Positions 22,931 through 34,705 of a stretch of DNA of 64,000 nt are shown here, one piece after another. The stretch's first letter is position 1. Each line of letters starts with the position of its first letter. Source of the DNA: Myotis daubentonii (Eukaryota > Chordata > Mammalia > Chiroptera > Vespertilionidae). The notes beneath the pieces are model-generated. The model was given only the letters and a program-made list of their open reading frames with translations. It did not search any database and was not told the origin of the DNA. Location of the stretch: assembly GCF_963259705.1 (NCBI RefSeq), contig NC_081846.1, positions 93,074,641 to 93,138,640 on the forward strand, written 5' to 3'. The position numbers were made by a program, and so were the translations under genes.

Positions 22931-24499
22931 CTAGGACGGCAGAGAAACTCAAAGGGCTTGCGCCCACGACGTGTCAGCACATAGCTCGCTCCCTAACGTT
23001 AAGTTGCAGTCGCTATAAAAAAGATTAGTTCACTGGGTGTAGGGCTGTAGGTAGTGCCAAGCTGAAGGGCCGTAAGCATGGACAGCGGGAAGTGGTTTTG
23101 TCAAATTATATCCATTAGCAGTGAGAATAAGTTCCCTGGACCCTGTGCCCTCAGGGCCTCTGAGTTGTCTTAGAAACTAGAAGCAGCATTCATTGCTCTG
23201 CACACATTCTCCTGCTACATCAGAGCCGTACCCCCGGGAGCGGGTCACCCTGGGGAGCTCGGGCACAGGTGGCGGGAGCCTGATTCAGAGCGTGGGCTGC
23301 CACACTCTCCAGTCTCCACCCCAGCAGTGACAGCAGAGGTGGCGGGGCTCGTGAGGGCTTGTGGCTGGCTCTCCAGGTGAGCAGGGTGATTCTTGTGAGA
23401 AGCTGGGCCAGGGCTGGCCCCTGTCCCATCACCCCCACGTCCATGCACAGCCACTGTGAGGCCTGCAGGGTAGCAAATGAGGGACTGTCTGTAATTGGCC
23501 TCTGTGGGAAGTCAGCAGGAGCTGTGCGGGAGCCGCTGGAAGGAAATCACTCATTTTTACTTAAGAGCAAAATATATGTTTCAGCCTTTTGCAGGAAAAA
23601 AAGAAAATAGAAATATTTAAATTAGTCAGTGGAAATACAAGAAGGGGTGGAGGTAGGGGGTCATGTTTTGCATCTGGTTTCAATGCAATCCTCTTCTAAT
23701 TAAGAATTATTATTCAGTTAGTATTGGAAAAACCTCATCAGTTGCTAAATGCCAGGCTTTAGTCCCTCCACTGGGGAGGACTTACTTGCACCAGCAACTC
23801 TGGAGCTACTTCGCCTTTGAGTTTCCCTTGGCCTCGCTGCCCAGCACAGCGGGAAGCCAGGGCGAGGCCGCAGCCAGGTCAGGTCCCTCCCTGCGCCCAG
23901 CGGGTGGTGCTGTGAGGACAGGCCTGCTGCCCCCTGTATTTTCCAGAGTAAACCATGCCTTTGAGTCCAGGGCGGAGCTCCTTAGGCATTGCATTATTCC
24001 GTGCATGTTTTTAGAAAAACAAATGGGCATTGGCCATCCTCCCGCACACACACCTTATCCCAGGTCTCCACTGGCCTCTGGCTGAGGCGGAGAGAAGGTC
24101 TTGCCACTCCGACCAGGACCTGCAGTGAGGAGGGAACTCCGTGATGACTGACTAGGAGGATTCTGGTCTGAAAAAGAGAGGGTTTGAAAGGACACGTGAA
24201 CCGGAAAGAGCACCGGGTCAGGCAAACCGGGGCTGAGGCCGGGCAAGCGCTCCTCTCTGTGAGCCCAGCACCCGCAGGTGGGCGCTGCTTCACGGAGTTG
24301 CTGGGAGGCCTCAGGGCTGCATGCACAGGGCCTGGTTATAGGTGAGGCAGCCCAGGCCCAGAGAGGGACACCATTTGCCAGTGCACACACAGCAAGTTAC
24401 TGTCTAGCCTGGACCAGAGGCTGCCCTTAAGGCTCAGTGCTTACCGCTTCCCTGGGCAACTCAAATTCACCGCATTCCCCCACAAAACGAAGAATGTAA
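22931..24499. other. Unassigned sequence, possible MIR remnant at its end
   Basis: I see nothing recognisable across most of this stretch. At about 24330-24410 a CCCAGGCCCAGAGAGGGACA and CACACACAGCAAGTTACTG pair looks like a reversed MIR core. Confidence 0.3.
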
Positions 24500-24675
24500 A
24501 TTACTTCATTAATGGTTTATTATAATGATTCACATTGAAGTAATAACATTTTGTATATATTTGTTATATAAAATGTCAGTAATTTAATTTCACCTGTTTT
24601 TTAATGTAAGTACTAGAACATTTTAAATTCCTTAAGTAGTTTGCATTATATTTCTGTTGGACGCTGCAGAACTAA
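24500..24675 (+). repeat. Old AT-rich interspersed repeat
   Basis: TGATTCACATTGAAGTAATA through TTAATTTCACCTGTTTTTTA and GCATTATATTTCTGTTGGAC resembles 30845-30975 (GTTGATTGCACCTTGGATCT through TTAATTTCACGTTTCTCTTT). Two diverged copies of one old mammalian repeat are likely. I cannot name the family with confidence. Confidence 0.45.
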
Positions 24676-25604
24676 CCCACAATCAAGTCTCTTCAGTTGT
24701 TTCAAAACCCCTTTTCTGTAGGTAAACAGTTCACATGGGCATGTGCAGGTTAGAAAAATCCCCCAGGATGTTCACATACACCTCTGGCTAAGAACCATTG
24801 TCTAGGCCTTTGGCTCAAGAAAAATGAGCCAGTGGTCACCGTGGGCGGCACTGTAGGTGAGGGCAACTACAGCCAGCTGGCGCCTGCTCTCCATCCGCAC
24901 GGCTGGGTCTTACGAGGACATGGCGATTTGGGGGACGCCCAGAAGCATGCACTTGTTTCTCATGTGACCAATTCCCTCACTCTTCACTACTGATAGCAGA
25001 GCCGCCGCGTTAAAGGTATCTCATTCAACAAGTAGTTATCCACATGCGGCAGCTGCTATTCTAGGCCCTGGGCATTAGGATGAACGAGATGGCTGTTCCT
25101 GCCTCTGGAGTCTACATTCTAGTAGGTGGTGGGGCCAGGGAAGACGTGCCGGCCATAGGAAACGAGGAACCCTGACGCAAAGGGGCTGACACAGTCGCAC
25201 ACCAGGGACAGCTCAGAAGACAGCCACGCCCGCCTCGGCCCCCGTCTGGCTCTGCTTCCCTGAGGTTCTCTCGGTCCTGCCCTGCTCCTTCCAGACACCT
25301 AACCCTCAGGCTGCCTAGCAAGATGCCATTGGGCTCCAGGTGCCTCTTCACTTCCTCCCTCCAGCTCTCACCTGCAGCCGGTCTCTGGGCCGTTCCTGGG
25401 TCACACACTCCAGGCTCAGTTCTAATGGCCTCACTGGCCTCGAACCCACACCGGCAGGACTCTCTCTTCCCTGCTCCGGAGCCGCAGAGAGGAGAGTGAG
25501 GTCAGGGTCAGGGTGAGGAGTAGAGGGAGGATTGGGGTTCCTAATGAACATGCCTCTCTTCCTCCCTCCTGTCTGTTTGCTGACTTCTCGAACCCTTCTA
25601 CCCT
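24676..25604. other. Unassigned sequence with a probable old repeat remnant
   Basis: At 25025-25135 the order CATTCAACAAGTAGTTAT, CTATTCTAGGCCCTGGGCAT, GAGTCTACATTCTAGTAGG is a common old mammalian interspersed motif; a similar remnant lies near 36.61-36.71 kb. Nothing else is recognised. Confidence 0.35.
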
Positions 25605-25655
25605 TTTATTTTTTTAATTCTTTATTAGTTAAGGTATTATAAATATGTCCTCATC
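25605..25655 (-). mobile_element. Extremely short L1 insertion (about 50 bp)
   Basis: TTTATTTTTTTAATTCTTTA followed by GTATTATAAATATGTCCTC matches the last few dozen bases of the bat L1 3' end (compare 37215-37258), with poly(A) as the left poly(T). The flanks carry the duplication CCCTTCTACCCT at 25593-25604 and 25656-25667. It is a severely 5'-truncated retrotransposition event. Confidence 0.75.
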
Positions 25656-28600
25656 CCCTTCTACCCTCTTTACATTCCCTGAATGGCTCACGCTCTCCTC
25701 TAACTTCAGCTGGAAAACTCCAGAGCCAGCCCGCACGTAGCCTCGATCCCCGCTTCAGGTCCACGTTCCCAGCTGCCCACTGGGCGACTCTCGTGCAGCA
25801 GCACCATCTCCTGTCTCTGTGCTGTGCACACACTGTCCCGGTGCCGGGTGCTCTGGCCTGTGACACGCGGACTGGAGAAGACGGCGTGGGCTACTTAGGA
25901 GCCGCAAGAATGTGACAGGGAGGGCAGTTAGACCACATGCTGCTCAGCCCTCACTGACTGCAGTGCCTGCTGCCGGGAGTTAGTCAGTGGGGTAACAGCC
26001 AGATGAAGCAGGTGCCAACTACAGGCATAAGAGCTGGCCCCTGCTGATAAGACAGAGCCTTTGAGCAAGTCCGGGGATGAGGAATACGTTCCAGCCCCGG
26101 TGAGGCAGCCCAGGGAGGTGAGGGACCAGCAGGTTAGCTCCTGGCAGAGCAGCTGGGGAAACAGGTGCGAAGCCGCCTCCTGATGAGGTGCGAGCTCTGC
26201 TTGTCCAATCTCACCCCCTGGGCCTCCTTCCCCTCGCTGTCAGGCGAAGCCAGGACCCACAGCCGGCCAGCTGGGCCCACCAGGCCACACGGCCACCCCC
26301 TGTGCAGAGAGGTCCACCGGGCAGGAGCCCGGCCACAAGAGGGTTCCTCATGACCTGGAGGAGTGATGGGAGCCAGGTGTGCCTTAGGCCCTTCCCTGCC
26401 CGCTGCGCGCCCCTCAGGGAATTTGCAGTCGGTGCTGAGCGCTCCCTATAATTGTGTCACAGCTGGGAGTAACTCCTGTCTCCATTTCTTGCCAGCTCCA
26501 AATAACTAAAGCATTCCAGAATTCTGGGATAATATTGAACTCCACCTCTTCCGCTAAGACCAGCCCCCTCTCTTAACTTCCCCATTGACAGTCACAATTC
26601 CGCTTCCCTCCTGGGCTCAGAACCTCTGCTCCATCACACAGGTCACTCCCAGGTCACTGCCATCTGCATCGCTCCAGCCCTCCCCAGTGTCCTGTGTGAT
26701 TACCACAAAGGCTCCAAGCTCCTGTCCTCTGACTGTCTGCGGTCTTCTCGCCCGCCCCCCGCCCCCCGCCCCCCCACATGCCCAGTGCCTCGCCTCCTGA
26801 GAGGCTGGTGGGAGCATGCACTCCCACAGGGACAGCGTCAGTTTCCAGGCCGACCACAGGACTCAATACATGCCCTTTCTCATGGATCCCTGCACCAAAC
26901 CTTACAGCTGGTGTCCTTACTCCAACTTAACATGGGAGAGAACGCGGCTGCCAGGGGAAAGGATCTCGCACAGTTGGCACCTGACTGGGTCTGGACTGCA
27001 GGGCGGCCTGAGCCCACAGGGTGGTCTGGCTGTGCCTCCTCTCGCGCCCTCCCGTGGCCGGTGGAGGAAGGAGGGGTGTGATGTCCTGCCCCCCACGTCC
27101 CCTGTGCCTGGAGCGGGCCTGGTGCCCAGTGGATGCCCATGTCTGTTTGCGGGAGGAATGTGATGAGGGCCAGTGATGACCAAAAGGCAGTGAATAGTTG
27201 CAGCCAAGAGAGCATGACATGCAAGTAGGGCTCATGCTGTGAAGGCTTTAAGTGTCACAGTGAAAAATATGAAGTCATCTCCATAGACAAAGGGAAGTCT
27301 GCAGCTGCTTACCTCATGAGCCTTCCTTTCAACAGCTGCCCCGGAACCTCTCCCGAGAGTCTGAGAAGGAAAACTAAGGTGAAAGAGACCCAGCCATTCA
27401 TTCCTTCTTAACATCCTCGATGAAGGCTCCTTGGCCAGACACGAAGCTCGCGATTTCTGCCTCATCTTCTCCGACTTGCACAGACCTGCACCTGCAGAGC
27501 CACAGATGTGCGACTGTCAAACTGCCATCAGGCCTTCTCAAGCACGGCTTCACGGGCCAGGTGCCACCCTCACTGCTGCCTTCGAGGAGAAGGGGTCAGA
27601 GAAACCAACCCTCCTCCCCCACCCTTGGCTCTGGGTTCCAAGCCACTTCCCGATTTAATATTTCGTTGAGAAGCAGCTGGTATCTCAATCCAAACTGTAG
27701 GAGTGGGGAAGCGGGGAAGCAAGCATGAAGATGATTTGTGTTCGCAGAGCAATAGCGCAGGCCTGCGGGCGGGGCACGTCACTGTGGGAAGGGCTCTGTG
27801 AGCCTGTCCGGAGCTCGCTGCTCCCCTCTTGCCTCCTGCGAGGTCTCACCTGGGAATGTGCCTCCTGCTCCCCGCCCGCCCAGCTGCTTTCTTTAGGGTT
27901 GCACATGTGCTCTTCCCTCCCCTTGGTCACTGGCGCCCTCCTCCGATAGCTTGCCTCCCTGCTCTGCACCTGCCCTGCTCTGCCCGTCCCCTTGCTCTGG
28001 CCGCCTGGCCGCCTGGCCGCCGGCTGGTCTCCTGGCTCGGGCTCCGGCTCACCTTCCCCGGGGCCTTTCCTAAGACTGCGCTTCTCTCTCTGCTCTCTGC
28101 TGCTTAGCAGGAACCATTGCTCTCAGGGCTTCTCCTTGAAAACGCGCACATTAAGGCCAGCGATGGACTCTCTGTGAGCCTCAGACCCTGGTGTGTAACT
28201 GCCAGCTGTCCTCACTGCATGCCCCGCGCCACACCAGGAGGAGCCCCGTTGGCCAGGCAGTGGTGTGTCTTCCTTCCAGTTCCTCTGAATGGAGCCCCTG
28301 CTGTCTCACGGCTTCATGGATGCTCTCCCCAAGCCCGCCAGTGGCCCCTCATGCTCTGTGTTAGCATCCCTGCTGCCTCCCCGTCGGCCAATGTCCACCT
28401 ACGTTCTACCCACTTCGTCCACAAAGCTGTGCACGGCTTCCCCAATTGTGACATCTTCGCTTGCTCCTCTGAACACTTTGTGAAGTGTTTACTGACCGCG
28501 ATGGTCCAGCCCTAGGATTTTCCCACAGCTTGGGAGTGAGAGCCGGGAGCTCAGGTGCCCACCCCGGGCTCACCGGCTTCTCTGACCCAGCGCAGGGCCG

Positions 28601-28842
28601 CCAGCTGCTCATCCCTTCCTCCCTGGCCCACGGAAGGCCAGTCTCCTAGCGGCAGGGCCAGGTGTGAGTACTGGGCCGAGGAGGAGTAGGGTCTGAACTA
28701 CCTAAATGCCGCTTCCCTTAACTGGCCTTAAACCCCTGTGGGTCCTCTCACAGACGCAAACGCTTGCCTTCCGCGGCACTTACAACTTAAAGCGATGCAC
28801 GTGTTGGTGTGTTTGTGTAATGTTGGCATCCTCTGCTTAGAC
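25656..28842. other. Unassigned GC-rich sequence
   Basis: About 3 kb of GC-rich, pyrimidine-biased DNA. Open frames on both strands are chance products of composition. No repeat, RNA or exon is recognised. A locally GC-rich patch at 27985-28060 is short. Confidence 0.3.
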
Positions 28843-29067
28843 CAGCCGTGGGCAAACTACGGCCCGCGGGCCGGATCCGGCCCGTTCGGCTGTTCTATCC
28901 GGCCCGCGGAGCCGAAAGAGCGGAGGGTTCTCTTGCTCTCCCCTCCGCTCCTTCACCAGCAGCAGTGTTAACATGGCAACGTCGGGAAACACGGCCGCAG
29001 CTCCTTCTTCTGAGTCCAGTTTAAGAACCCATTGTGGCCCTCGAGTCAAAAAGTTTGCCCACCCCTG
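28843..29067 (+). mobile_element. hAT MITE (CAGCCGTGGGCAAAC family), copy 1
   Basis: The termini are CAGCCGTGGGCAAAC and, read inwards from the right, CAGGGGTGGGCAAAC. The flanks share TTAGACC, so an imperfect 8-bp duplication is present. The first 40 bp and the last 55 bp (AAGAACCCATTGTGGCCCTC region) are shared with the copy at 47331, but the middle is different. Both therefore look like deletion derivatives of one longer hAT. Confidence 0.87.
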
Positions 29068-29968
29068 GTTAGACCGTACACATCTCTGCTTTATCAGAGC
29101 AGGATTGGACGCCCCTTGTTTGAACTGCTGCATAAGCAAGGCCTACATAGAGCCAACTCTCAGTACACTCATGCCTTGAGTGAATGAATGACTAGAGGCA
29201 TGAAGAGGGAGCTAGGACTTCGCCCTAACATCTCAGGTTGCCTGCGTGGTCTGTAGCCCACTGGCCCGGTGGCCGCCTCAGGGCTCAAACCTCTGTAGAA
29301 CAGACCCGGGCTGGGGACCACAATGTGGCCACTTTCTCCTGCGCCTCCCGGAGGGCAGCTCTCCAGCCCTCAGCCCCCTGCGTGCCCAGCTCTCAGTGAT
29401 GCTGCCTGGCCACGTCTCTGTGTGGGGCTGAGTGGGAGGACGAGGACAAGGAGCTGAGCTGGAGGTGTTGCGCTCGTCCTGCTTTGTTCGGTCAGACTGG
29501 GGCTTGGCAGGGATGGGTTTAACAGTCTGCCTGCAAGGAAGGCTGCACAGGAGCCCGCACGGAGCGGGGACAGCCTTTGATCGGCCACTCTGGAAGGGGA
29601 CACTGGACGAGACAAGCCTGCACAGGAGATGGAGGGTCCGCCAGGACAGGCCACCACCAGGCCCCAGCCTTCCAGTGCCACCAGGCCGGCTCTCAATGCA
29701 GATCCGCTGCTGCCTCCCTCCTGCCTGGTGTCTCCTGACCCCTGGCCTCAGCAGCTCCCACTGGTGGCCGTGGGCTGCACCCCAACATTGCCAATTGCCT
29801 TTGAGGTGGGCTAGGGTGAGTCCTTAGGAACAGATAGTAAAATCTGGAAATTCAGTTTTGTGTATAACGTAGAGCCTGGGACTCTCTCTGGCTCTGTGTT
29901 CCTGAGTAGGAGGGAGAGCAGGACCAGCACAGGGGACAGCACCTGCAGCTGTCCCGGGGCAACCCAGG
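29068..29968. other. Unassigned sequence
   Basis: GC-rich unique DNA with no recognised repeat or exon. Confidence 0.3.
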
Positions 29969-30277
29969 GAGGCACGGTGTGTGCAAACACGGGGGAGGCA
30001 CGGGGTGTGCGAACACAGGGGAGGCACGGGGTGTGCGAACACGGGGGAGGCACGGGGTGTGCGAACATGGGGGAGGCGCGGAGTGTGCGAACACGGGGGA
30101 GGCATGGTGAAAGTGTGGTGTGTGTGAACACAGCAGTCATGGTAGATGCATGGTGTGTGTAAACATGGGGGAAGTGTGTTGGAAGCGTGGCGTGTGTGAA
30201 CATGGAGGAAGTGTGTTGGAAGCGTGGTGTGTGTGAACACGGGGGAAGTGTGTTGGATGCGTGGTATGTGTGAACAC
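29969..30277 (+). repeat. Compound minisatellite with 26-bp and 37-bp units
   Basis: The first half has about five copies of a 26-bp G-rich unit (GGGGGAGGCACGGGGTGTGC plus GAACAC). The second half has about three copies of a related 37-bp unit with AAGTGTGTTGGAAGCGTGG. All units share the GTGTGxGAACAC end. The minus strand stays open through the array because neither unit contains stops in that frame, giving histidine- and proline-rich repeats; this is not evidence of a gene. Confidence 0.9.
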
Positions 30278-30844
30278 AGCTCTCTGGCGAGACTGCACCT
30301 GCAGCCCCCACCGCTGACCCAGACCATGAAGGTCCGAGTCCTGAGCCCTCAGCATGGACACAAAGCAATGGGCTCCAGCACCCCCTTCACCCTCTTCTCC
30401 TGCATCTGGAACAATCCACCCTGTAGCCCTCCACGTGCCTCTCTCCTGCGAAGCTGCTGCGTGGTCTCTGACACCAGAAAGCACTTTCCTTCCTTCCGTC
30501 ACCGGCTCACACCCAGGCCCCACATGGAGCCTTCAGAGCCCGGATCACTGGGTCTCAGCCTCCTCCAGTCCTCTCCCCACATCCTGTGCCAGCTCTTCCT
30601 GCTCGGTCCACGGGATCAGCGTTGGAGTGCCCTGGGCTCGCTCTCCACCTGCCTACCTCTCTTCCTGCACTTGACTTGCCCGAGGTCATGCGGGCCGAGC
30701 TGTCCCCGCTCCTGGTGCCCCCAAATGCAGCTCTAACCTGAGCCTCTGGACCCGCTCCAGTGGCAGCCCCAGGCACTGAGCCCTGGGCTGGTGGAGATGT
30801 GGGGGAAGTGGGAGAGATGCACCAGGTTTTGACAAAGTAGTAGC
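30278..30844. other. Unassigned sequence
   Basis: Pyrimidine-rich unique DNA that might be a very old L2 remnant. Nothing firm is recognised. Confidence 0.3.
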
Positions 30845-30975
30845 AAAAAATAATAAAATATCTCACTAATTAATTCATGTTGATTGCACCTTGGATCTAT
30901 TGGATTAAATAAAATATATTTTTAATTAATTTCACGTTTCTCTTTTATGATTTTAATGTGGCTTGTAGTGAAGTT
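30845..30975 (+). repeat. Old AT-rich interspersed repeat, second copy
   Basis: The segment shares motif order with 24500-24675: a TTGAT(T)GCA-like block, GGATTAAATAAAATATATTT, TTAATTTCACGTTTC and TTAATGTGGCTTGTAGTGAA. The family is not named. Confidence 0.4.
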
Positions 30976-31179
30976 AATCCACCCCCATGGCTCCCCTTTG
31001 AGGCTCATGTTGTCTTCCCACTGGACGGCACCACCAAGTGCATCTCCTTGCCCTGCCCCCACCTGCCAGCTCCACGGAAACGCCGAGAGAACCACGCTCC
31101 ACAGTGACGTCCCTCGCTACGCCCCACAGACGCTCTTCTCCCGAGTGTCCACATCTCAGGAGCAGCCCCACAGTATCCC

Positions 31180-31690
31180 CCGTCCCTTGATTAAAAGCCT
31201 AAGAACAATCCTTGAACCCGCTCTTTTTATCGCTTCTTATGTCCAGGTCATTTGCAAATCCTGGTCATTCTACCTCCAGAATCTGTCGCCAGGCTGGATG
31301 CTCCTCTATTCCACCACCACTAACTGCAGCAGGACAAGGCTCTACTGGGCCCAGCAGAAGCTGTCGCCTGCCCCCGCCTGCCTTCCCTGCTCCCCCACGC
31401 CCCTCACCACCAGCCTCATCCAGCAGCCACAGGGGCCTTTCCCCAACACTAAGAAGACCAACACTGACGAAAACCTTCCATGTCTTTCAATTGACTTGTA
31501 ATTCAAGTCCTCACCACAGCCTACAAGACCCTGCAAGAGCCTTGGTGACCTGGCATCAGACCCTCTTTGAGCTTCACGTCCTCCCCTCCTCCCCGCTGGG
31601 TAGTTCTCGCACCTCACGCTCATTCTGCCCTGAGGCCTGGACTTGCTGTTCTCTCTCTGCCTGGAATGCTCTTGCTTCTCTTCAGCATGG
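31180..31690 (+). repeat. Probable L2 3' region fossil
   Basis: ACAAGACCCTGCAAGAGCCT, GCTTCACGTCCTCCCCTCC and TCTCTCTGCCTGGAATGCTC appear in the order seen in L2 3' regions (compare 60850-61341). The sequence is non-coding. Confidence 0.5.
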
Positions 31691-31734
31691 TGCGGTACCT
31701 AATGATGGACGTCGCCTGGACCTTCATCTAACAT

Positions 31735-31970
31735 AGAACAAGACAGGGCCTGGGAGAAGTCAAGACTGTGCTGAAGTTGGTGGCTGACCACGGTCCCTTC
31801 AGTTGTAGGAGTCTCCCTTCTGTCACAAAGGAAAGCCGCTGGCCTGGCATGACTTGTTTTTAAAGCATGCTATTGAACTTTCCTACTCTGCTCTGGCTTT
31901 GCAGGAGTTGCAGGCTGTGAGTTATTTGTGCTTATTTCTCGGAACACACCATGAATAGTTTTCATTATGG
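31735..31970 (+). repeat. Left arm of a 236-bp inverted repeat
   Basis: This arm is the reverse complement of 33453-33688 over its full 236 bp without gaps. I counted five mismatches, about 98% identity. The spacer is 1,482 bp. The arms show no hAT, mariner or piggyBac terminus, and the outer flanks show no target duplication. The match ends sharply on both sides. The arm resembles no repeat family I know. Confidence 0.95.
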
Positions 31971-33452
31971 CCCTTCATCTAGCCCTGGGCTCAGCACGCC
32001 CCGTTCCACCTTCCCAGCCCTGTCCTCTCAGGGGCTCTCTTTTACCTGCCCTCACCCTTCACTGCAGGTGGTGCTCATCACCACTCCTGCCCCAGATTTG
32101 CCATCATCCGGGGGCGGGGGGGGGGGGGCAGCACCACATGGGTGGCCACACTACGGACTGTGACTTGCTTTTTTGCCCTCCTCATTCGGGCCTAAGGTCT
32201 GTCTGCCACTGTGTCCCAGGCTCTAGAGCAGAATGACTAAATTCACACAGAAACATCACACACCCTCCTCTGAAGCCTTCCCCCAAAATGTGTCCCCGTT
32301 CTGGCAATTTCCATTATATATCTTTTTACTTATCTCTCTCCCCATCTAGACAATGAACTAAGGAGGCTAGGCCTGGCTCTTACTTATTTTACCTACTAGC
32401 GCCCATCCCAGGGACAGATACACAGGGGGAGTTTGGCAAACTGATGATGAGTGAGGGCTGTTGGTGGCCTCCTTCTCTCAGTATGCCCCTGTGCGCGCAG
32501 AGCCAGGTAAAGCCACACGGGAGAGTGGACAGAGCAAGTATACAGACTTCACACCTTTTACCTCCCGGGTCAGCCCTCTGAGGCTCCGCAGCACTCCTGC
32601 CCCTGGAATCCAGTAAGTCACTGTTTCCTTATAATAAATTCTCTTTCTTGTTCCAACTGGGTACAGTGGATAAGGGCTCTTCGCTCTGCTCTTTGCAACC
32701 AAGAATCTTCACAAAAGCAGGACTCAACAGAAAGAGAATTCGGGCTCCCCCTGCTCCCTGTACAGGTCAAGGCCTCAGGTCTGCAAAATGCACCCACCCC
32801 AGCTCGGAAAATGAGAAGCTGCTCCTCCTTGCAAAGCACTGTGTCCCAGCACTGAAGCCTGGAGGCTGCCTGCTTCCTCCTTTGCCAATTCCATGACCCA
32901 GGGCAGGGACCAATCTCTCAGGCCTTTGGGCACATTTATGTGAGAAATTAATGTATATCTTGGTTTATGCAGCAGGCAGCTTCCTAAACACTGTATGTGA
33001 ATCACATCTTTTAAAGGTTGAGTCCCCTTCCCCACTCACTATGGCTGCCTGCTCTTCCTTTTGGATTTATCTCCAATTGGCAGCAGCAAACTATAACCCT
33101 CACTTTACATTCCTCTCCTTCCCAAGGGGTTCACCAATTAATGCACCATGTTTTCATTTGGAGCCTATTGCCTGTAAGACATTGTTCACTATCAGTAAAG
33201 AGAACAGGGGATGCACCGAGTGTCCAGGGAGCCCGCTCTCTGTGCATCCTCCACAAAACTATGTGAATAGCCAACCTCTTATTTATCGCTTCTGTCAATT
33301 CAGAATTTCTTCCATCAGTTTTTCCAAAGAAGTGCCCATGTGTACTGAGCAGCCTATCTAGGTTGTCATGGAAATGGAGAATCATAAAAAGGTGTTCAGA
33401 AACGTAGGCGCTTCTATAAATCCTCAATAACAGCAATTGTGATTGTCTGCAG
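31971..33452. other. Spacer between the inverted repeat arms
   Basis: The spacer is unique-looking DNA with a G run at 32111-32129. No coding region is supported. It does not look like the interior of a known DNA transposon. Confidence 0.4.
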
Positions 33453-33688
33453 CCATAATGAAAACTATTCATGGTGTGTTCTGAGAAAGAAGCACAAATA
33501 ACTCACAGCCTGCAACTCCTGCAAAGCCAGGGCAGAGTAGGAAAGTTCAATAGCATGCTTTAAAAACAAGTCATGCCAGGCCAGCGGCTTTCCTTTGTGA
33601 CAGAAGGGAGACTCCTACAACCGAAGGGACCGTGGTCAGCCACCAACTTCTGCACAGTCTTGACTTCTCCCAGGCCCTGTCTTGTTCT
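33453..33688 (-). repeat. Right arm of the 236-bp inverted repeat
   Basis: This is the inverted copy of 31735-31970. The inner end begins CCATAATGAAAACTATTCAT and the outer end closes with CAGGCCCTGTCTTGTTCT. Low divergence between the arms suggests a recent duplication or ongoing conversion between them. Confidence 0.95.
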
Positions 33689-34329
33689 CTTGGACATCCG
33701 AGAGACTATGGCCTATCTCAGCAGATCCTACCCAGCTTCAGAAGGAAATCGCTGAGTATATCTGAATTCTCTTTAGTTCTTCATAATCTACCTGTTCCCA
33801 CAAAAAAATTCTGAGGCAATTTACAAAAGTTTCTGTAGCATCCAAACATAAATACTTACAAGTTAAGACATCAGAACAAATGGCTTACCTGGTAACTTTT
33901 TTGTACAAGGAACAGAAATAAATTCAAGCCAGCTTAAAAGAAAAAAAGGGGAGATTTGTAGCTTTGCAACAAAAACACGGGAGATTTCGTATGTGGCATC
34001 TAAAGCGAGAGAGTAGCAGGATCCCAAGAAAAACAGTGGAAAAACAGGCTTCTTTCGGGGTCCCAGCGAGTGTCAGCTGCCCGTCCTCCAGCTCTTTACC
34101 TCTGTGCACCTGCTTCTCTCTTTCTCAGAAGACTGGCCCACCTGCAACCCTTCCACATAGTTACCTGTGCTCTCAAAGGCTACTTTCCTCAGGGCTCACG
34201 CCACCTGGAGAGATGCTGACGCTGTCTGGGTTCACCTGAAATTCCCAGGAAGAGATGACATGTAGCCCAACTTGTCACATGACTGCCACTTATCCAGTAG
34301 TTAGTTGAGGTGAGGGGTGGGCTTCTTGG
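33689..34329. other. Unassigned sequence
   Basis: No repeat family or exon is recognised. Confidence 0.35.
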
Positions 34330-34705
34330 TCAGCTCAGGCTGTCATAACAAATTGGCCTAGAGGAGGGGCTTACACCACAGGAATTTGTTTTCTCACAGG
34401 GTGAGAGGATGAAAGCCCCAGACCATGGTCAGTGTCTGGTGAGAGCTCTTCTTTGGGTTGCAGATGGCCACCTCCTCTCTGTGTCCTCCATGGCCTTCCC
34501 TTGGTCCATGTGGTGGAGACAGAGAAGCGATCTGATGTCTCTCCTTATAAGGGCACTAATCTCATCATGAGAGCCCCACCCTCTGGACCTCATCTGATTT
34601 CAATTACCTCCCTCAGCCTCATCCCCAGACACCATCATGTTGCGGGGAGGCAGGGCTTCAACATATAAATGGGGAGTGGAGCACAATTCAGTCCATGCTA
34701 TGGGG
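34330..34705 (-). mobile_element. MLT1-type LTR (MaLR), reverse orientation
   Basis: CAGCTCAGGCTGTCATAACA, TTTGTTTTCTCACAGGGTGA, CTTATAAGGGCACTAATCTC, GGGCTTCAACATATAAATGG and CACAATTCAGTCCATGC give the MLT1 consensus in reverse and in order. It is a solitary LTR of an old ERVL-MaLR retrotransposon with no internal region beside it. Confidence 0.75.

Noticed and set aside
29969..30277. CRISPR-like array
   Set aside because: The repeats are contiguous without unique spacers, and the genome is a mammal.
29811..30368. Minus-strand ORFs of 167 and 185 codons
   Set aside because: They are generated by the minisatellite units, which happen to lack stops. The His/Pro/Thr repeats mirror the DNA repeat.
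30947..31501. 184-codon ORF
   Set aside because: It overlaps a probable L2 remnant and an old AT-rich repeat. It has no domain.
31735..33688. DNA transposon with 236-bp terminal inverted repeats
   Set aside because: No target duplication is found at the outer ends (TCTAACAT left, CTTGGACA right), and no transposase or known terminus is present.
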